DNA of 64,000 nt from Bacteroides congonensis (GCF_900130125.1 NZ_FQXY01000007.1:62001-126000); one strand, 5' to 3'; positions 8,625-17,117 are shown, counted from the stretch's first letter. Numbers and translations are program-made. Notes: generated from the letters alone by a model not told the origin.

Positions 8625-9944
8625 TTATTTGTTGTTGAAAAGCATGTCGCTCAGCGACTGTAACGCTGTCTTCTTATCGCATTCCCGGATGAGGAAGGAG
8701 ATGTTGTAGTTGCTTCCACCGAAAGAAATCATTCGCACCGGTATGTCGCGCATCGCGTCGAGCGCTTTTGCTTCGAAACCGACGTTTTCCCACTCCAGGT
8801 CGCCTACAACGCAGATGATACACATATCTTTGTCAATGGTCACCGTTCCGTATTTCTTCAGGTCATCAAGGATTTCGTTCAGATGCTTGGTGTTGTCTAT
8901 CGTAACGGATACACCTACTTCTGACGTACAAATCATGTCGATGGAAGTCTGGTAGCTTTCGAATATTTCGAATACCTTACGCAGGAAACCATGAGCCAGT
9001 AACATACGGCTGGATTTGATTTTGATAGCTGTAATGTTTTCTTTGGCGGCTACTGCTTTGATTTTGCCTTTTTCCGTATCGTTGGAAATCAATGTGCCGG
9101 GAGCTTCCGGATCCATGGTGTTCAACAGGCGTACGGGGATGTTGGCGTATTTGGCAGGCTGGATACAAGTCGGGTGCAAGATTTTTGCACCGAAGTAAGC
9201 CAGCTCGGCTGCTTCTTCAAAGTGAAGCTGACGAACCGGAGCTGTCTTGTCGACAACACGCGGGTCGTTGTTATGCATACCGTCGATGTCTGTCCAAATC
9301 TGGATTTCGGAAGCGTTTACGGCTGCTCCGATCAGGGAAGCGGTGTAATCGCTGCCACCACGTTGCAGGTTGTCTATCTCACCGTAAGCGTTGCGGCAGA
9401 TGAAACCTTGTGTGATGTAGATGTCCATATCCGGATAGAGGTCGAGCTGCACTTGCAACTTCTCCTTAATATATACAGGATCCGGCTCTGCGTTCTTGTC
9501 AGTACGCATGAATTCCAAAGCCGGAAGCAATACGGACTTCGCGCCACATTCCTGCAGGTAGAAGTTTACCATAGCCGTAGAAATGAGCTCGCCCTGTGCC
9601 AAAACCACTTTCTCTTCGAACAGAGTGAAAAGGTCTTTCGTATAGGAACGGATGTAGTCGAAGTGAGACTTGATGACTTCAAGACCTTTCTGTTTATATT
9701 CCTGGGTTGCGAAAAGTTCATCAACGTGCTGTTTATATTTAGATTCCAGCTTATTGATAATCTCGTTGGCACCCTCCGGATTCTTCTTATACAGATAGTC
9801 CGAAATTTCCACCAATGTGTTTGTCGTACCTGACATAGCTGAAAGGACAACAATCTTCTGTTCACCATCGGTAATCAATTTGGCTACTTCCTTCATGCGT
9901 TGAGCAGAACCTACGGAAGTTCCTCCAAACTTTAAAACTTTCAT
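8625..9944 (-). CDS. lysC: Aspartate kinase, monofunctional
   Basis: Phosphorylates L-aspartate, opening the lysine/threonine/methionine pathway. The 439-residue protein begins MKVLKFGGTSVGS, the aspartokinase signature, has the nucleotide-binding GGSDYTASLIG block near residue 205, and two C-terminal ACT regulatory domains (about residues 300-435), so feedback control by an amino acid is likely. There is no homoserine dehydrogenase domain. It starts 13 bases below the FtsE-type ATPase gene, at the end of the histidine gene run. Confidence 0.95.
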   Translation of the reverse strand: MKVLKFGGTSVGSAQRMKEVAKLITDGEQKIVVLSAMSGTTNTLVEISDYLYKKNPEGANEIINKLESKYKQHVDELFATQEYKQKGLEVIKSHFDYIRSYTKDLFTLFEEKVVLAQGELISTAMVNFYLQECGAKSVLLPALEFMRTDKNAEPDPVYIKEKLQVQLDLYPDMDIYITQGFICRNAYGEIDNLQRGGSDYTASLIGAAVNASEIQIWTDIDGMHNNDPRVVDKTAPVRQLHFEEAAELAYFGAKILHPTCIQPAKYANIPVRLLNTMDPEAPGTLISNDTEKGKIKAVAAKENITAIKIKSSRMLLAHGFLRKVFEIFESYQTSIDMICTSEVGVSVTIDNTKHLNEILDDLKKYGTVTIDKDMCIICVVGDLEWENVGFEAKALDAMRDIPVRMISFGGSNYNISFLIRECDKKTALQSLSDMLFNNK

Positions 9945-9957
9945 TTTCGTTACTGTT

Positions 9958-10686
9958 TTAGTTATCTATATTTAAATCTATTTCTATTGTTCTCTGACGG
10001 GGCATGTATTCGTCGGTGACATCTACAATCTGATGGTCGGCGCAACGGTATACTCTGCCGGGGTAGTCTTTCAGCAATTGCAGGTTGTGGGTCGTCATCA
10101 CTACGGATGAGCCGGATTCACAGATATTGTGCAGCAACTCTACAATGGATTTTCCTGTTTCTACGTCCAGGTTTCCGGTCGGTTCATCCGCCAGGATGAT
10201 AGCCGGGGAGTTGAGTACTGCACGTGCAATCACGATGCGTTGCTGTTCGCCGCCGGAAAGTTCGTTGGGCAGTTTATAGCCTTTATTGGACATTCCTACC
10301 AGGTCGAGCACTTCTTCAATGCGTTCCTTTATCTCTTGTTTGTTTTTCCAGCCTGTGGCGCTGAGCACGAACTCGAGGTTGTTGTAAACGGTGCGATCTG
10401 TCAGCAACTGGAAATCTTGAAACACAATGCCTAGTTTCCGGCGAAGTTGAGGGATATGCTTGCGTTTGATGGAACGCATATTATAGCCCAGCACTTCTGC
10501 TTCACCGTCCATTACGTCCAGTTCGCCATAGAAAGTTTTGAGCAGGCTCGTTTTGCCGGAGCCTACTTTTCCTATCAGGTAGACGAACTCGCCTTTATGC
10601 AGTTCAAGATTGACATCATTCAGCACACAGAGTTCCTGTTGATGGATTTCTACGTTCTTATATTGTATCAACGCCTCGTCGCCCAT
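9958..10686 (-). CDS. ftsE: ABC transporter ATPase, FtsE type
   Basis: A 242-residue ABC ATPase with Walker A GKVGSGKTS, signature LSGGEQQR and Walker B IILADEPTGNLD, in the FtsE/LolD-like branch. FtsE pairs with membrane protein FtsX to control cell-wall hydrolases at the division site. No ftsX follows here; in Bacteroidetes the partner is commonly encoded elsewhere, which is inference for this genome. The gene is wedged between hisIE (38 bases upstream) and lysC (13 bases downstream). Confidence 0.88.
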   Translation of the reverse strand: MGDEALIQYKNVEIHQQELCVLNDVNLELHKGEFVYLIGKVGSGKTSLLKTFYGELDVMDGEAEVLGYNMRSIKRKHIPQLRRKLGIVFQDFQLLTDRTVYNNLEFVLSATGWKNKQEIKERIEEVLDLVGMSNKGYKLPNELSGGEQQRIVIARAVLNSPAIILADEPTGNLDVETGKSIVELLHNICESGSSVVMTTHNLQLLKDYPGRVYRCADHQIVDVTDEYMPRQRTIEIDLNIDN

Positions 10687-10723
10687 GCTGACTTTTATTT
10701 TTAATCTTTAATTTCTAATTGAA

Positions 10724-11335
10724 TCAATGTCTCTTCCAGGTACTGCTATGTCTTTCCTGCAATTCGCGTGCAAGGTCTTCGATGCGATAGCCTTTTGAAG
10801 TGAGTAATACAATCATGTGGTAAATCAGGTCGGCTCCTTCGTAAATCAGGCGGTCGTCTGTTCCGTTGGTTGCTTCGATGACTGTCTCTACTGCTTCTTC
10901 GCCTACTTTCTGCGCCATTTTATTGACACCGGATTTAAACAGACTGGTTGTGTAGGAGCCTTCGGGCATTTCTTCGTGACGTTTGTCGATGAAGTCCTGC
11001 AATGCTTTCAGGAACATGACCGGTTCTTCGTTCTTCTCGCCCCAGCAAGTGTCTGTACCTGTGTGACATACCGGCCCTACCGGATTCACTTGTATCAATA
11101 ATGTATCATTATCGCAATCGGCTTTGATAGAAACAACGTGAAGGAAGTTACCACTTTCCTCACCTTTCGTCCACAAACGGTTCTTGGTGCGGCTGAAGAA
11201 AGTCACTTTTCCCGTTTCTACCGTTTTATCATATGCTTCCTTATTCATGAAGCCCAACATCAGGACTTTACGTGTTTCGTCGTCCTGTATGATAGCCGGA
11301 ACAAGTCCGTTCATTTTATCGAAATCCAATTCCAT
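10724..11335 (-). CDS. hisIE: Bifunctional phosphoribosyl-AMP cyclohydrolase / phosphoribosyl-ATP pyrophosphatase
   Basis: Catalyses steps 2 and 3 of histidine synthesis. The first domain (about residues 1-110) is HisI, with GFMNKEAYDKT, TFFSRTKNRLWTKGE and the zinc-binding DCDNDTLL and CHTGTDTCWG segments. The second (about 112-203) is HisE, with KVGEEAVETVIEA and DLIYHMIVLL. At 203 residues this is the normal fused enzyme. It follows hisF by 21 bases on the same strand. Confidence 0.96.
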   Translation of the reverse strand: MELDFDKMNGLVPAIIQDDETRKVLMLGFMNKEAYDKTVETGKVTFFSRTKNRLWTKGEESGNFLHVVSIKADCDNDTLLIQVNPVGPVCHTGTDTCWGEKNEEPVMFLKALQDFIDKRHEEMPEGSYTTSLFKSGVNKMAQKVGEEAVETVIEATNGTDDRLIYEGADLIYHMIVLLTSKGYRIEDLARELQERHSSTWKRH

Positions 11336-11356
11336 TTTATCTAATATCTTAATTTA

Positions 11357-12112
11357 CTATTTACGCATTACAATACCTTCGCCGCAAAGATACGATTTTA
11401 AATCGGGAATTTTGATTTCTCCGAAATGAAAAACGCTGGCTGCCAACGCCGCATCTGCCTTTCCTTGCAAAAATACGTCGCGGAAGTGTTCTTTACAACC
11501 TGCTCCACCGGAAGCGATGACTGGAATAGAGAGCTGGTCGGCAAGTGAAGCAAGGGCTTCGTTCGCATAGCCGGTCTTTACGCCGTCATGGTTCATGCTC
11601 GTGAACAGGATTTCGCCTGCACCACGTTCCTGGGCTTCTCTTGTCCATGACATCAGTTCTTTATCGGTTTCGATGCGACCACCGTTGAGATAGCATTTCC
11701 ATCCGTGGTCTGTTTGCTTGGCGTCTACTGCCAGTACACAGACCTGGGAACCGAAATTCTTGGCGATTTCATCAATCAGTTGCGGATTACGGATAGCGGA
11801 AGAGTTGATTGAAATCTTATCTGCTCCGGCATTCAGCAAACGGTCTACATCGCTCAATTCGTTGATTCCGCCACCTACGGTAAACGGGATGTTGATATTT
11901 GCCGCAATCCGCTTGACCAGTTCGGTAAAGGTCTTGCGTCCTTCGTGGCTTGCAGTTATATCGAGGAAAACAAGTTCATCTGCTCCTTGTTCACTATAAG
12001 CCCGCCCCAGTTCTACCGGGTCACCGGCCTGGCGCAAATTAACGAAGTTTGTTCCTTTTACTGTTTGCCCGTCTTTAATGTCAAGACAAGGGATAATTCT
12101 TTTTGCTAACAC
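11357..12112 (-). CDS. hisF: Imidazole glycerol phosphate synthase, cyclase subunit
   Basis: HisF makes IGP and AICAR from PRFAR using ammonia delivered by HisH. The 251-residue half-barrel protein begins [20 protein letters not shown], with catalytic Asp11, and has the second-half Asp in [14 protein letters not shown]; both phosphate loops (VGGGINE, ASGGAG) are present. Placed between hisA and hisIE in the minus-strand run. Confidence 0.97.
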   Translation of the reverse strand: MLAKRIIPCLDIKDGQTVKGTNFVNLRQAGDPVELGRAYSEQGADELVFLDITASHEGRKTFTELVKRIAANINIPFTVGGGINELSDVDRLLNAGADKISINSSAIRNPQLIDEIAKNFGSQVCVLAVDAKQTDHGWKCYLNGGRIETDKELMSWTREAQERGAGEILFTSMNHDGVKTGYANEALASLADQLSIPVIASGGAGCKEHFRDVFLQGKADAALAASVFHFGEIKIPDLKSYLCGEGIVMRK

Positions 12113-12185
12113 AATCCTATTTTATTTACTATTTGACAATTTAAACTTGTGCTTTGAACGGGGATGCCGTTGTATGGTTGACGGC

Positions 12186-12905
12186 TTACAGAAAGATTCG
12201 TAAAGCTTTCAATGTGATATGTCCTTCGTACAACGCTTTGCCAAAGATGACTCCGGGGATACCGGCTTCGTCCAGGGCGATAATATCATCTATCTTGCTC
12301 ACTCCGCCACTGGCCATCAGATAGAGGTCGGGAAATTTGGCAAGCATTTCCTTATATAAATCAATGGAAGGGCCGCTCAACATTCCGTCGCAACTAATGT
12401 CCGTGCAGATTACTTTCCGTATTCCTTTCGTCATATAGTCTTCGAGGAAGGGGAATAGTTCACAGGTACTTTCGTCCTTCCAACCGTTGACGGCTATCTT
12501 ATGGTCTTTGACGTCTGCTCCCAGAATTATCTTTTCACTGCCGTATATTTCCAGCCAATGAGTAAACAGTGCGGGGTCTTTCACAGCAATGCTGCCGCCT
12601 GTCACCATCTGCGCGCCGCTTTCAAAGGCTATCTTTAAGTCTTCGTCGCTTTTTACTCCACCACCGAAGTCTATCACGAGCGAAGTATGTGTAGCAATTT
12701 GTTCCAACACACGATAGTTGACTACATGGTGAGAAGCAGCACCATCCAAGTCGACCACATGAAGTCTGCGAACGCCGTTCGCTTCGAACTCCCTGGCAAC
12801 TTCTACCGGATTCTCGTTGTATACCTTCTTACTATCGTAGTCTCCCTGGGAAAGGCGTACGCACTTTCCGTCAATAATATCGATGGCCGGAATAATTTCT
12901 ATCAT
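12186..12905 (-). CDS. hisA: 1-(5-phosphoribosyl)-5-[(5-phosphoribosylamino)methylideneamino]imidazole-4-carboxamide isomerase
   Basis: HisA isomerises ProFAR to PRFAR by an Amadori rearrangement. The protein starts MIEIIPAIDIIDGKCVRL with the catalytic Asp at position 8, and carries the second catalytic Asp in ICTDISCDGML; phosphate loops FGGGV and ASGGV are intact. The ATG at 12905 is chosen over the one 12 bases upstream because the family starts at MIE. Length is 239 residues. Upstream towards hisH lies an unusual 22-bp tandem repeat. Confidence 0.95.
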   Translation of the reverse strand: MIEIIPAIDIIDGKCVRLSQGDYDSKKVYNENPVEVAREFEANGVRRLHVVDLDGAASHHVVNYRVLEQIATHTSLVIDFGGGVKSDEDLKIAFESGAQMVTGGSIAVKDPALFTHWLEIYGSEKIILGADVKDHKIAVNGWKDESTCELFPFLEDYMTKGIRKVICTDISCDGMLSGPSIDLYKEMLAKFPDLYLMASGGVSKIDDIIALDEAGIPGVIFGKALYEGHITLKALRIFL

Positions 12906-12971
12906 TTGGTATTTCAAGATATTTGGTTATACAATTCTTTCGCTTGTCAGCACCGTTTCATCCGCCGGAAA

Positions 12972-13050
12972 AGTTTATTATAAACTACGAACGAGTTTAT
13001 TATAAATTATGGTGGAGTTTATTATAAACGGCAACATAGTTTATTATAGG
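12972..13050. repeat. Four 22-bp-spaced copies of AGTTTATTATAAA
   Basis: Copies begin at 12972, 12994, 13016 and 13038, exactly 22 bases apart. The core TTTATTATAAA is a palindrome apart from its central base; the 9-11 bases between cores differ between units. The last copy overlaps the hisH stop codon. The array fills the hisH-hisA gap, so it is transcribed and lies in phase on about two helical turns. Confidence 0.85.
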
Positions 13051-13634
13051 TTCAGGAAATTCGTCAGAATCTTCTCTCCTGTCTTGCCACTCTTTTCCGG
13101 ATGGAACTGGGTAGCGTAAAAATTATCTTTGTGCAACGCTGCGCTGAACGGATGAATGTAATCGGTCGTAGCGGCAGTAAATTCACAAGTCGGAACATAG
13201 AAACTATGCACGAAGTAGACAAATTCTTCTTCGGTGAATCCTTCGAAGAGTTTGCTATTCGTATCTACGATGGTATTCCAACCCATATGCGGTACTTTAT
13301 CTTCATGTTTCTGTGGAACAAAACGTTTCACGTCTACATCGAAGATATTAAAACAGTCCACTCCCCCTTCTTCGGAATAACGGCACATTAATTGCATACC
13401 GAGACAGATTCCGAATACAGGCTGCCGCAAGTTCTTTATCAATTCGTCCAGTCCTGTCGCTTTCAAGTGGTTCATGGTAGTTTCCGCCTCTCCCACTCCG
13501 GGGAAGATTACTTTATCGGCCGACTGGAGTTCTTCTTTATCAGCAGTAATCACCGCTTCCACCCCCAACCGCTTCAAAGCATAATCCACAGAACGGATAT
13601 TGCCGGCATTATATTTTACGACTGCTACTTTCAT
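13044..13634 (-). CDS. hisH: Imidazole glycerol phosphate synthase, glutamine amidotransferase subunit
   Basis: HisH hydrolyses glutamine and channels ammonia to HisF. The 196-residue class I amidotransferase shows the nucleophile in GICLGMQLM (Cys near 77) and the His-Glu pair in TQFHPEKSG near 177; the KYNAGNIRSVDYAL N-terminus is typical. Its start codon overlaps the purU stop by one base (TAATG), so the two are translationally coupled. Confidence 0.97.
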   Translation of the reverse strand: MKVAVVKYNAGNIRSVDYALKRLGVEAVITADKEELQSADKVIFPGVGEAETTMNHLKATGLDELIKNLRQPVFGICLGMQLMCRYSEEGGVDCFNIFDVDVKRFVPQKHEDKVPHMGWNTIVDTNSKLFEGFTEEEFVYFVHSFYVPTCEFTAATTDYIHPFSAALHKDNFYATQFHPEKSGKTGEKILTNFLNL

Positions 13635-14491
13635 TAGCTGAATATTACTGTTTTATTTTTATAAGCCAAGACTTTGCGTTCAATGTGCTTCTGTACCGCA
13701 CGGGAAAGAACGATTTTTTCAAGGTCTTTTCCTTTATTTACCAGGTCTTCAATGGCATCTTTATGGGTGATGCGTACTACGTCCTGTTCGATGATGGGGC
13801 CTGCATCCAACTCTGTTGTCACGTAATGGCTGGTGGCTCCGATAATCTTCACACCTCTTTGGAAGGCTGCATGGTAAGGTTTCGCCCCTACGAACGCAGG
13901 AAGGAAAGAGTGATGGATATTGATTATCTTATTCGGATAAGCATTAATCATCTGTTCGGAGATTACTTGCATATAGCGTGCCAGTACGATAAATGTAATC
14001 TTATGTTTGGCAAGCAGTTCCATTTCTTTGCGTTCCTGTTCTTCCTTCGTCTCTTTTGTAATAGGAAACAGATAGAAAGGGATACCGAAACGTTCGGCCA
14101 CGTGCTGCAAATCGGGGTGGTTGCTTATAATAAGAGGTATCTCCACATTCCATTCGCCTGCAGTGTAACGAGCCAACATATCGAAAAGACAATGAGATAG
14201 TTTGGAAACGAAAATAGCCATACGTGGTTTTACATCCGAGAAATAAAGACGGAAGTCCATTTCGTACTTTTGGCCGTAAAGTGTCCTGAAGTAATCTTCA
14301 ATCTTTTCCTGGGGAACTAAGAAGTCTTTCAATTCCCATTCAATACGCATGAAGAATATGTTCTCTACATGGTCTACATATTGATCCAAATAGATAATAT
14401 TTCCTTTGTTTACCGTAATAAAGTCTGTCACTTCCGCAAGGATTCCCGGTTTGTCGGGACAGTGCAATAACAGTTTGGCTGTTGTCATCAT
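13634..14491 (-). CDS. purU: Formyltetrahydrofolate deformylase
   Basis: Hydrolyses 10-formyl-THF to formate and THF, balancing one-carbon pools. The 285-residue protein has an N-terminal ACT domain (residues 1-85, LLHCPDKPGILAEVTDF) and a C-terminal formyltransferase-fold domain with NIHHSFLPAF and GATSHYVTTELDAGPII, holding the catalytic Asn-His-Asp set. It heads the purU-hisH-hisA-hisF-hisIE run, a sensible partner because histidine synthesis feeds AICAR into folate-dependent purine synthesis. Confidence 0.94.
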   Translation of the reverse strand: MMTTAKLLLHCPDKPGILAEVTDFITVNKGNIIYLDQYVDHVENIFFMRIEWELKDFLVPQEKIEDYFRTLYGQKYEMDFRLYFSDVKPRMAIFVSKLSHCLFDMLARYTAGEWNVEIPLIISNHPDLQHVAERFGIPFYLFPITKETKEEQERKEMELLAKHKITFIVLARYMQVISEQMINAYPNKIINIHHSFLPAFVGAKPYHAAFQRGVKIIGATSHYVTTELDAGPIIEQDVVRITHKDAIEDLVNKGKDLEKIVLSRAVQKHIERKVLAYKNKTVIFS

Positions 14492-14676
14492 TCTTTTTAC
14501 TGATTTACGATTCCGGGGGAGGAATATTCTCCACCTCCCTAATTTTAGTCCGCAAAAATAACGATTTATTGCAAAATTACGAATTATTCAAGCAGAAAGT
14601 TGATATAAAAACGGTGATTTCTTACAGATAGAAAGATATTGAGAGTTATTTCCTATGGAAAGAATGACAAACTTTA

Positions 14677-14763
14677 GGATAGTGACGCTATCACCTTCGG
14701 ATAGTGACGCTATCCTATCGTGATGGCGTCACTATGACAACCGGATAGCGTCACTATCCGAAG
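14677..14763. repeat. Cluster of GATAGTGACGCTATC inverted repeats
   Basis: Four copies of one motif occur in 87 bases: forward at 14677-14692 and 14699-14715, reverse at 14722-14735 (one change) and 14743-14759. The outer arms 14695-14715 and 14743-14763 are perfect 21-base reverse complements. It lies between purU and the tRNA-Asp promoter, in otherwise AT-rich DNA. No coding frame covers it. Confidence 0.85.
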
Positions 14764-14862
14764 AGAAGAAAAAACAATATTTTTTTTCATTACAAAAGTA
14801 CTCAAAATGAGACACTAAGCGTTTTTCTCGTTTTTTCTTAAAAAAAACTTTTCCCAAAACGC

Positions 14863-14892
14863 TTGCAGATTTATAAAAAACAACTACCTTTG
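14863..14892 (+). promoter_or_regulatory. Bacteroidetes-type promoter for the tRNA-Asp pair
   Basis: The -7 element TACCTTTG (14885-14892) fits TAnnTTTG, with a -33 TTG at 14863-14865 and 19 bases between them, close to the known Bacteroides spacing. The first tRNA begins 43 bases downstream. The rest of 14492-14862 holds only the GATAGTGACGC repeats and AT-rich sequence. Confidence 0.75.
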
Positions 14893-14935
14893 CACCCGCA
14901 ATCGAGAGAGATGCGAATTGACAAATTGAAATTCT

Positions 14936-15009
14936 GGTGCGTTAGTTCAGTTGGTTAGAATACATGCCTGTCACGCATGGGGTCACGGGTTCGAGTCCCG
15001 TACGCACCG
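14936..15009 (+). tRNA. tRNA-Asp (anticodon GTC)
   Basis: A 74-base cloverleaf: acceptor GGTGCGT pairs with ACGCACC, D arm with AGTTGGTTAGA, anticodon loop CCTGTCACG giving GTC, and T arm GGGTTCGAGTCCC. The discriminator is G and CCA is not encoded. It is identical to the second copy 54 bases downstream. Confidence 0.97.
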
Positions 15010-15063
15010 CTTCTTTCATTAAGAAGCAGAGAGAATAGAAATGAGTTAATCCAATTAAAATTT

Positions 15064-15137
15064 GGTGCGTTAGTTCAGTTGGTTAGAATACATGCCTGTC
15101 ACGCATGGGGTCACGGGTTCGAGTCCCGTACGCACCG
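15064..15137 (+). tRNA. tRNA-Asp (anticodon GTC), second copy
   Basis: Identical over all 74 bases to the copy at 14936-15009. The 54-base spacer carries no promoter-like element, so both are probably cut from one transcript that ends at the hairpin at 15172-15214. Confidence 0.97.
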
Positions 15138-15171
15138 CAATAAATCCTTATTATAAGGTAGTTACAAAAGG

Positions 15172-15214
15172 ACACCCGAAAAGTACCATTAATGGCTTTT
15201 TCGGGTGTTTTTTA
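15172..15214 (+). terminator. Intrinsic terminator after the tRNA-Asp pair
   Basis: Stem ACACCCGAAAA with TTTTCGGGTGT around a loop of about 13 bases, followed by TTTTTTATT on the plus strand. The 180 bases from here to the PPOX gene hold no supported gene. Confidence 0.85.
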
Positions 15215-15396
15215 TTATCTTTTCCGCCAAAACGTTCTGTCAACTCCTACTTTTCAAAGGTAAATATAATATGTATTTATAAAAATGGATTCATCCCGCA
15301 ACCCTGCTTGTGAGAAACGGCTTCCTCCATGTGTACAATACCATACCACCAGTTCGGAAAATCCCTGCTTCTCAGCTTCCCTTATGTACCATGAGT

Positions 15397-15819
15397 CTAC
15401 CCTACGATAAAGCTTTCCGACTTGAAATTACTATAAAACCTACCGGAAGTTGCCGTAAATTTCAACACACAATAGTCGGGGTCGGTGACTCCTTCGGGAT
15501 AATACATTGTATCACCTTCCTGCCATATCATCTCTTTACTGGCACTGTCTGTCAACACTTCCATTGTGCCGCGCAACATTACTCCCCGAAAGAAGCGGTT
15601 ATCACAAAAGTAAATACAGGCATGATTGTTCTCCCGGTATTGCCCAACACGCATTGACGAAGTATTCGTTGTCAGATAAATCGTTTTTATCCCTTCCCTT
15701 TTCCGGGGTTGCAACATAGCTTTAATATTGGGAAATCCTTCGCTGTCTATGGAACCGATAAAGGCTGTTTTCTGCTTGTCAATCATGTTTCCTACCGTTT
15801 TTTCTGCGTCTCTCATCAT
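15397..15819 (-). CDS. Pyridoxamine 5'-phosphate oxidase family protein
   Basis: A 140-residue split-barrel flavoprotein of the general-stress-protein-26 type. Recognisable pieces are the N-terminal helix (VGNMIDKQKTAFIGSIDSEG), PNIKAMLQPRKREGIKTIYLTTNTSS and CIYFCDNRFFRGVMLRGTMEVL. Such proteins bind FMN or F420/haem-like cofactors and act as small reductases; the substrate is unknown. It follows the AraC regulator gene on the same strand with a 90-base gap and may be its target. Confidence 0.8.
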   Translation of the reverse strand: MMRDAEKTVGNMIDKQKTAFIGSIDSEGFPNIKAMLQPRKREGIKTIYLTTNTSSMRVGQYRENNHACIYFCDNRFFRGVMLRGTMEVLTDSASKEMIWQEGDTMYYPEGVTDPDYCVLKFTATSGRFYSNFKSESFIVG

Positions 15820-15908
15820 TTAATAATTTAATCGGTTATTATTTGATGCAAAAGTAAGGATATTGAGTAGAGCTGGTGCAATAAAAAGAAAGGGAGAAAT
15901 AGTACTTT

Positions 15909-16796
15909 TTACGGTTTATACTTTTTCCGGTAGAGTAACGGCGTTTCTCCCGTATGTTGCCGGAAGCAGCGGATAAAATAAGAAACCGTCGAGAAATGAA
16001 GTTCAAACGCAATATCCGATATCGGAGCATCTGTATAAGCAAGCAACCTTTTAGCTTCATCTATCACTTTATTCTGAATGTATTGCTTTGCACTAAGCCC
16101 CATTGCCGAAGTTATGATTTCATTCAGGTAATTGGGAGTGATGCAAAGTTTTTCCGCATAAAACCGAACAGAATGTTGTTCCTTCAAATGAGTTCCAACC
16201 AAATGGATGAATCTGTCTATATGAGTATTATTGATTTCTTTATCTGCGGTGATTTCCTCGTTTGAAATCGCCTTCTGATAAGCCCGTTCCAACAGCATCA
16301 GAACTTCATAAAGCAATGCCCTCAAAACATGTACATCATTATCATTCTGTTTGTAAGAGTCAATCTCCGTTTTAATATTGTGCAAGACTTGAAGGACACG
16401 CATATAAAGTTCGTCCGGAAGACGCAGTTTGGCTGATATCTTTTCCGGTTTGAAAAATGCAAGATGCCGGACAAACATAGAATCGCTAAAGAGGGAAGAC
16501 AAAAACTCATCCTCAAAAATCAAAGCATATCCGTTTGTTATGTGATGCGTATCCCAGTTCCGAATTTCCCCCGTTTTAGAGAAAAACACATCTTGGGGGA
16601 AAGCCTCATAGCTACGGTTGTCAATTGAAAAACTCCCCTCTCCTTCCGTTATAAAAGTAATGTCATAATAAGTCAGCGTATGGACGGAACTTTCAGCCAG
16701 GAACTTCTTCACATATTTCAGCTCTACGACATCCATCAAAAGTTCACTGCCATACTTATTTTTATGGAAAGTATATCGGGGAATCGAGTTCTTCAT
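15909..16796 (-). CDS. AraC family transcriptional regulator
   Basis: A 295-residue regulator with an N-terminal cupin-like sensor domain (about 1-170, TLTYYDITFITEGEGSF) and a C-terminal double helix-turn-helix (about 195-292), the second helix pair recognised as PISDIAFELHFSTVSYFIRCFRQHTGETPL. The start at MKNSIPRYTF is preferred to the ATG 12 bases upstream. A perfect 17-bp inverted repeat just upstream (16814-16893) may be its own operator. Confidence 0.9.
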   Translation of the reverse strand: MKNSIPRYTFHKNKYGSELLMDVVELKYVKKFLAESSVHTLTYYDITFITEGEGSFSIDNRSYEAFPQDVFFSKTGEIRNWDTHHITNGYALIFEDEFLSSLFSDSMFVRHLAFFKPEKISAKLRLPDELYMRVLQVLHNIKTEIDSYKQNDNDVHVLRALLYEVLMLLERAYQKAISNEEITADKEINNTHIDRFIHLVGTHLKEQHSVRFYAEKLCITPNYLNEIITSAMGLSAKQYIQNKVIDEAKRLLAYTDAPISDIAFELHFSTVSYFIRCFRQHTGETPLLYRKKYKP

Positions 16797-16813
16797 TATA
16801 GAGTACAAAAATA

Positions 16814-16893
16814 ATATTCCTTATCAAATAATCCAAGGCTTTTTCACTTTAGAAATAAATGAAAACAACAATAGACTATTTGATAAGGAATAT
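16814..16893. repeat. Perfect 17-bp inverted repeat upstream of the AraC gene
   Basis: Arms 16814-16830 and 16877-16893 are exact reverse complements (ATATTCCTTATCAAATA) separated by 46 AT-rich bases. It begins 18 bases from the AraC start codon. It could be a paired operator, a looped transcript, or the ends of a tiny lost element. Confidence 0.75.
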
Positions 16894-16923
16894 CTTTAAA
16901 AGTATAAATAACTAAACGCTTTC

Positions 16924-17077
16924 TTATTTCTGGCTTCCCGCCAAATACCCCAAGCTTGTCACATCAGCCCCCAAATAATGAGTAATATACTTCAGAGGTA
17001 CTCTGTATAAACAGCTCTTTCACTTCTTTTTCTTCCACCTGATACTCAAAATAGAGTTTCTTCAAATAAGCTTCCAT
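16924..17077 (-). pseudogene. Remnant of a Crp/Fnr-type regulator C-terminus (frameshifted)
   Basis: On the minus strand an ATG at 17077 opens a 37-residue frame (MEAYLKKLYFEYQVEEKEV) that closes at 16964. A second frame, 17007-16924, reads YRVPLKYITHYLGADVTSL and ends at TAA; this matches the helix-turn-helix tail of the nearby Crp/Fnr gene, which reads QRVPLGIISSYLGISQVSL. The two frames would join by a single frameshift near 17005. I read it as decayed coding sequence; the short upstream ORF could alternatively be an independent small gene. Confidence 0.5.
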
Positions 17078-17117
17078 ACAAATTGATTTTAGTTAATATA
17101 TGTCACTTAGAAAATAC

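Noticed and set aside
9174..9833. 219-residue plus-strand open frame
   Set aside because: Lies wholly antisense to lysC, whose motifs and length are clear.
12972..13050. CRISPR array
   Set aside because: Only four short 13-base cores with 9-base fillers; repeats and spacers are far too short, and no cas genes are present.
14677..14763. CRISPR array or attachment site
   Set aside because: Copies are in both orientations and unequally spaced; no integrase gene or tRNA-gene fragment duplicate was seen, and both tRNA-Asp genes are intact.
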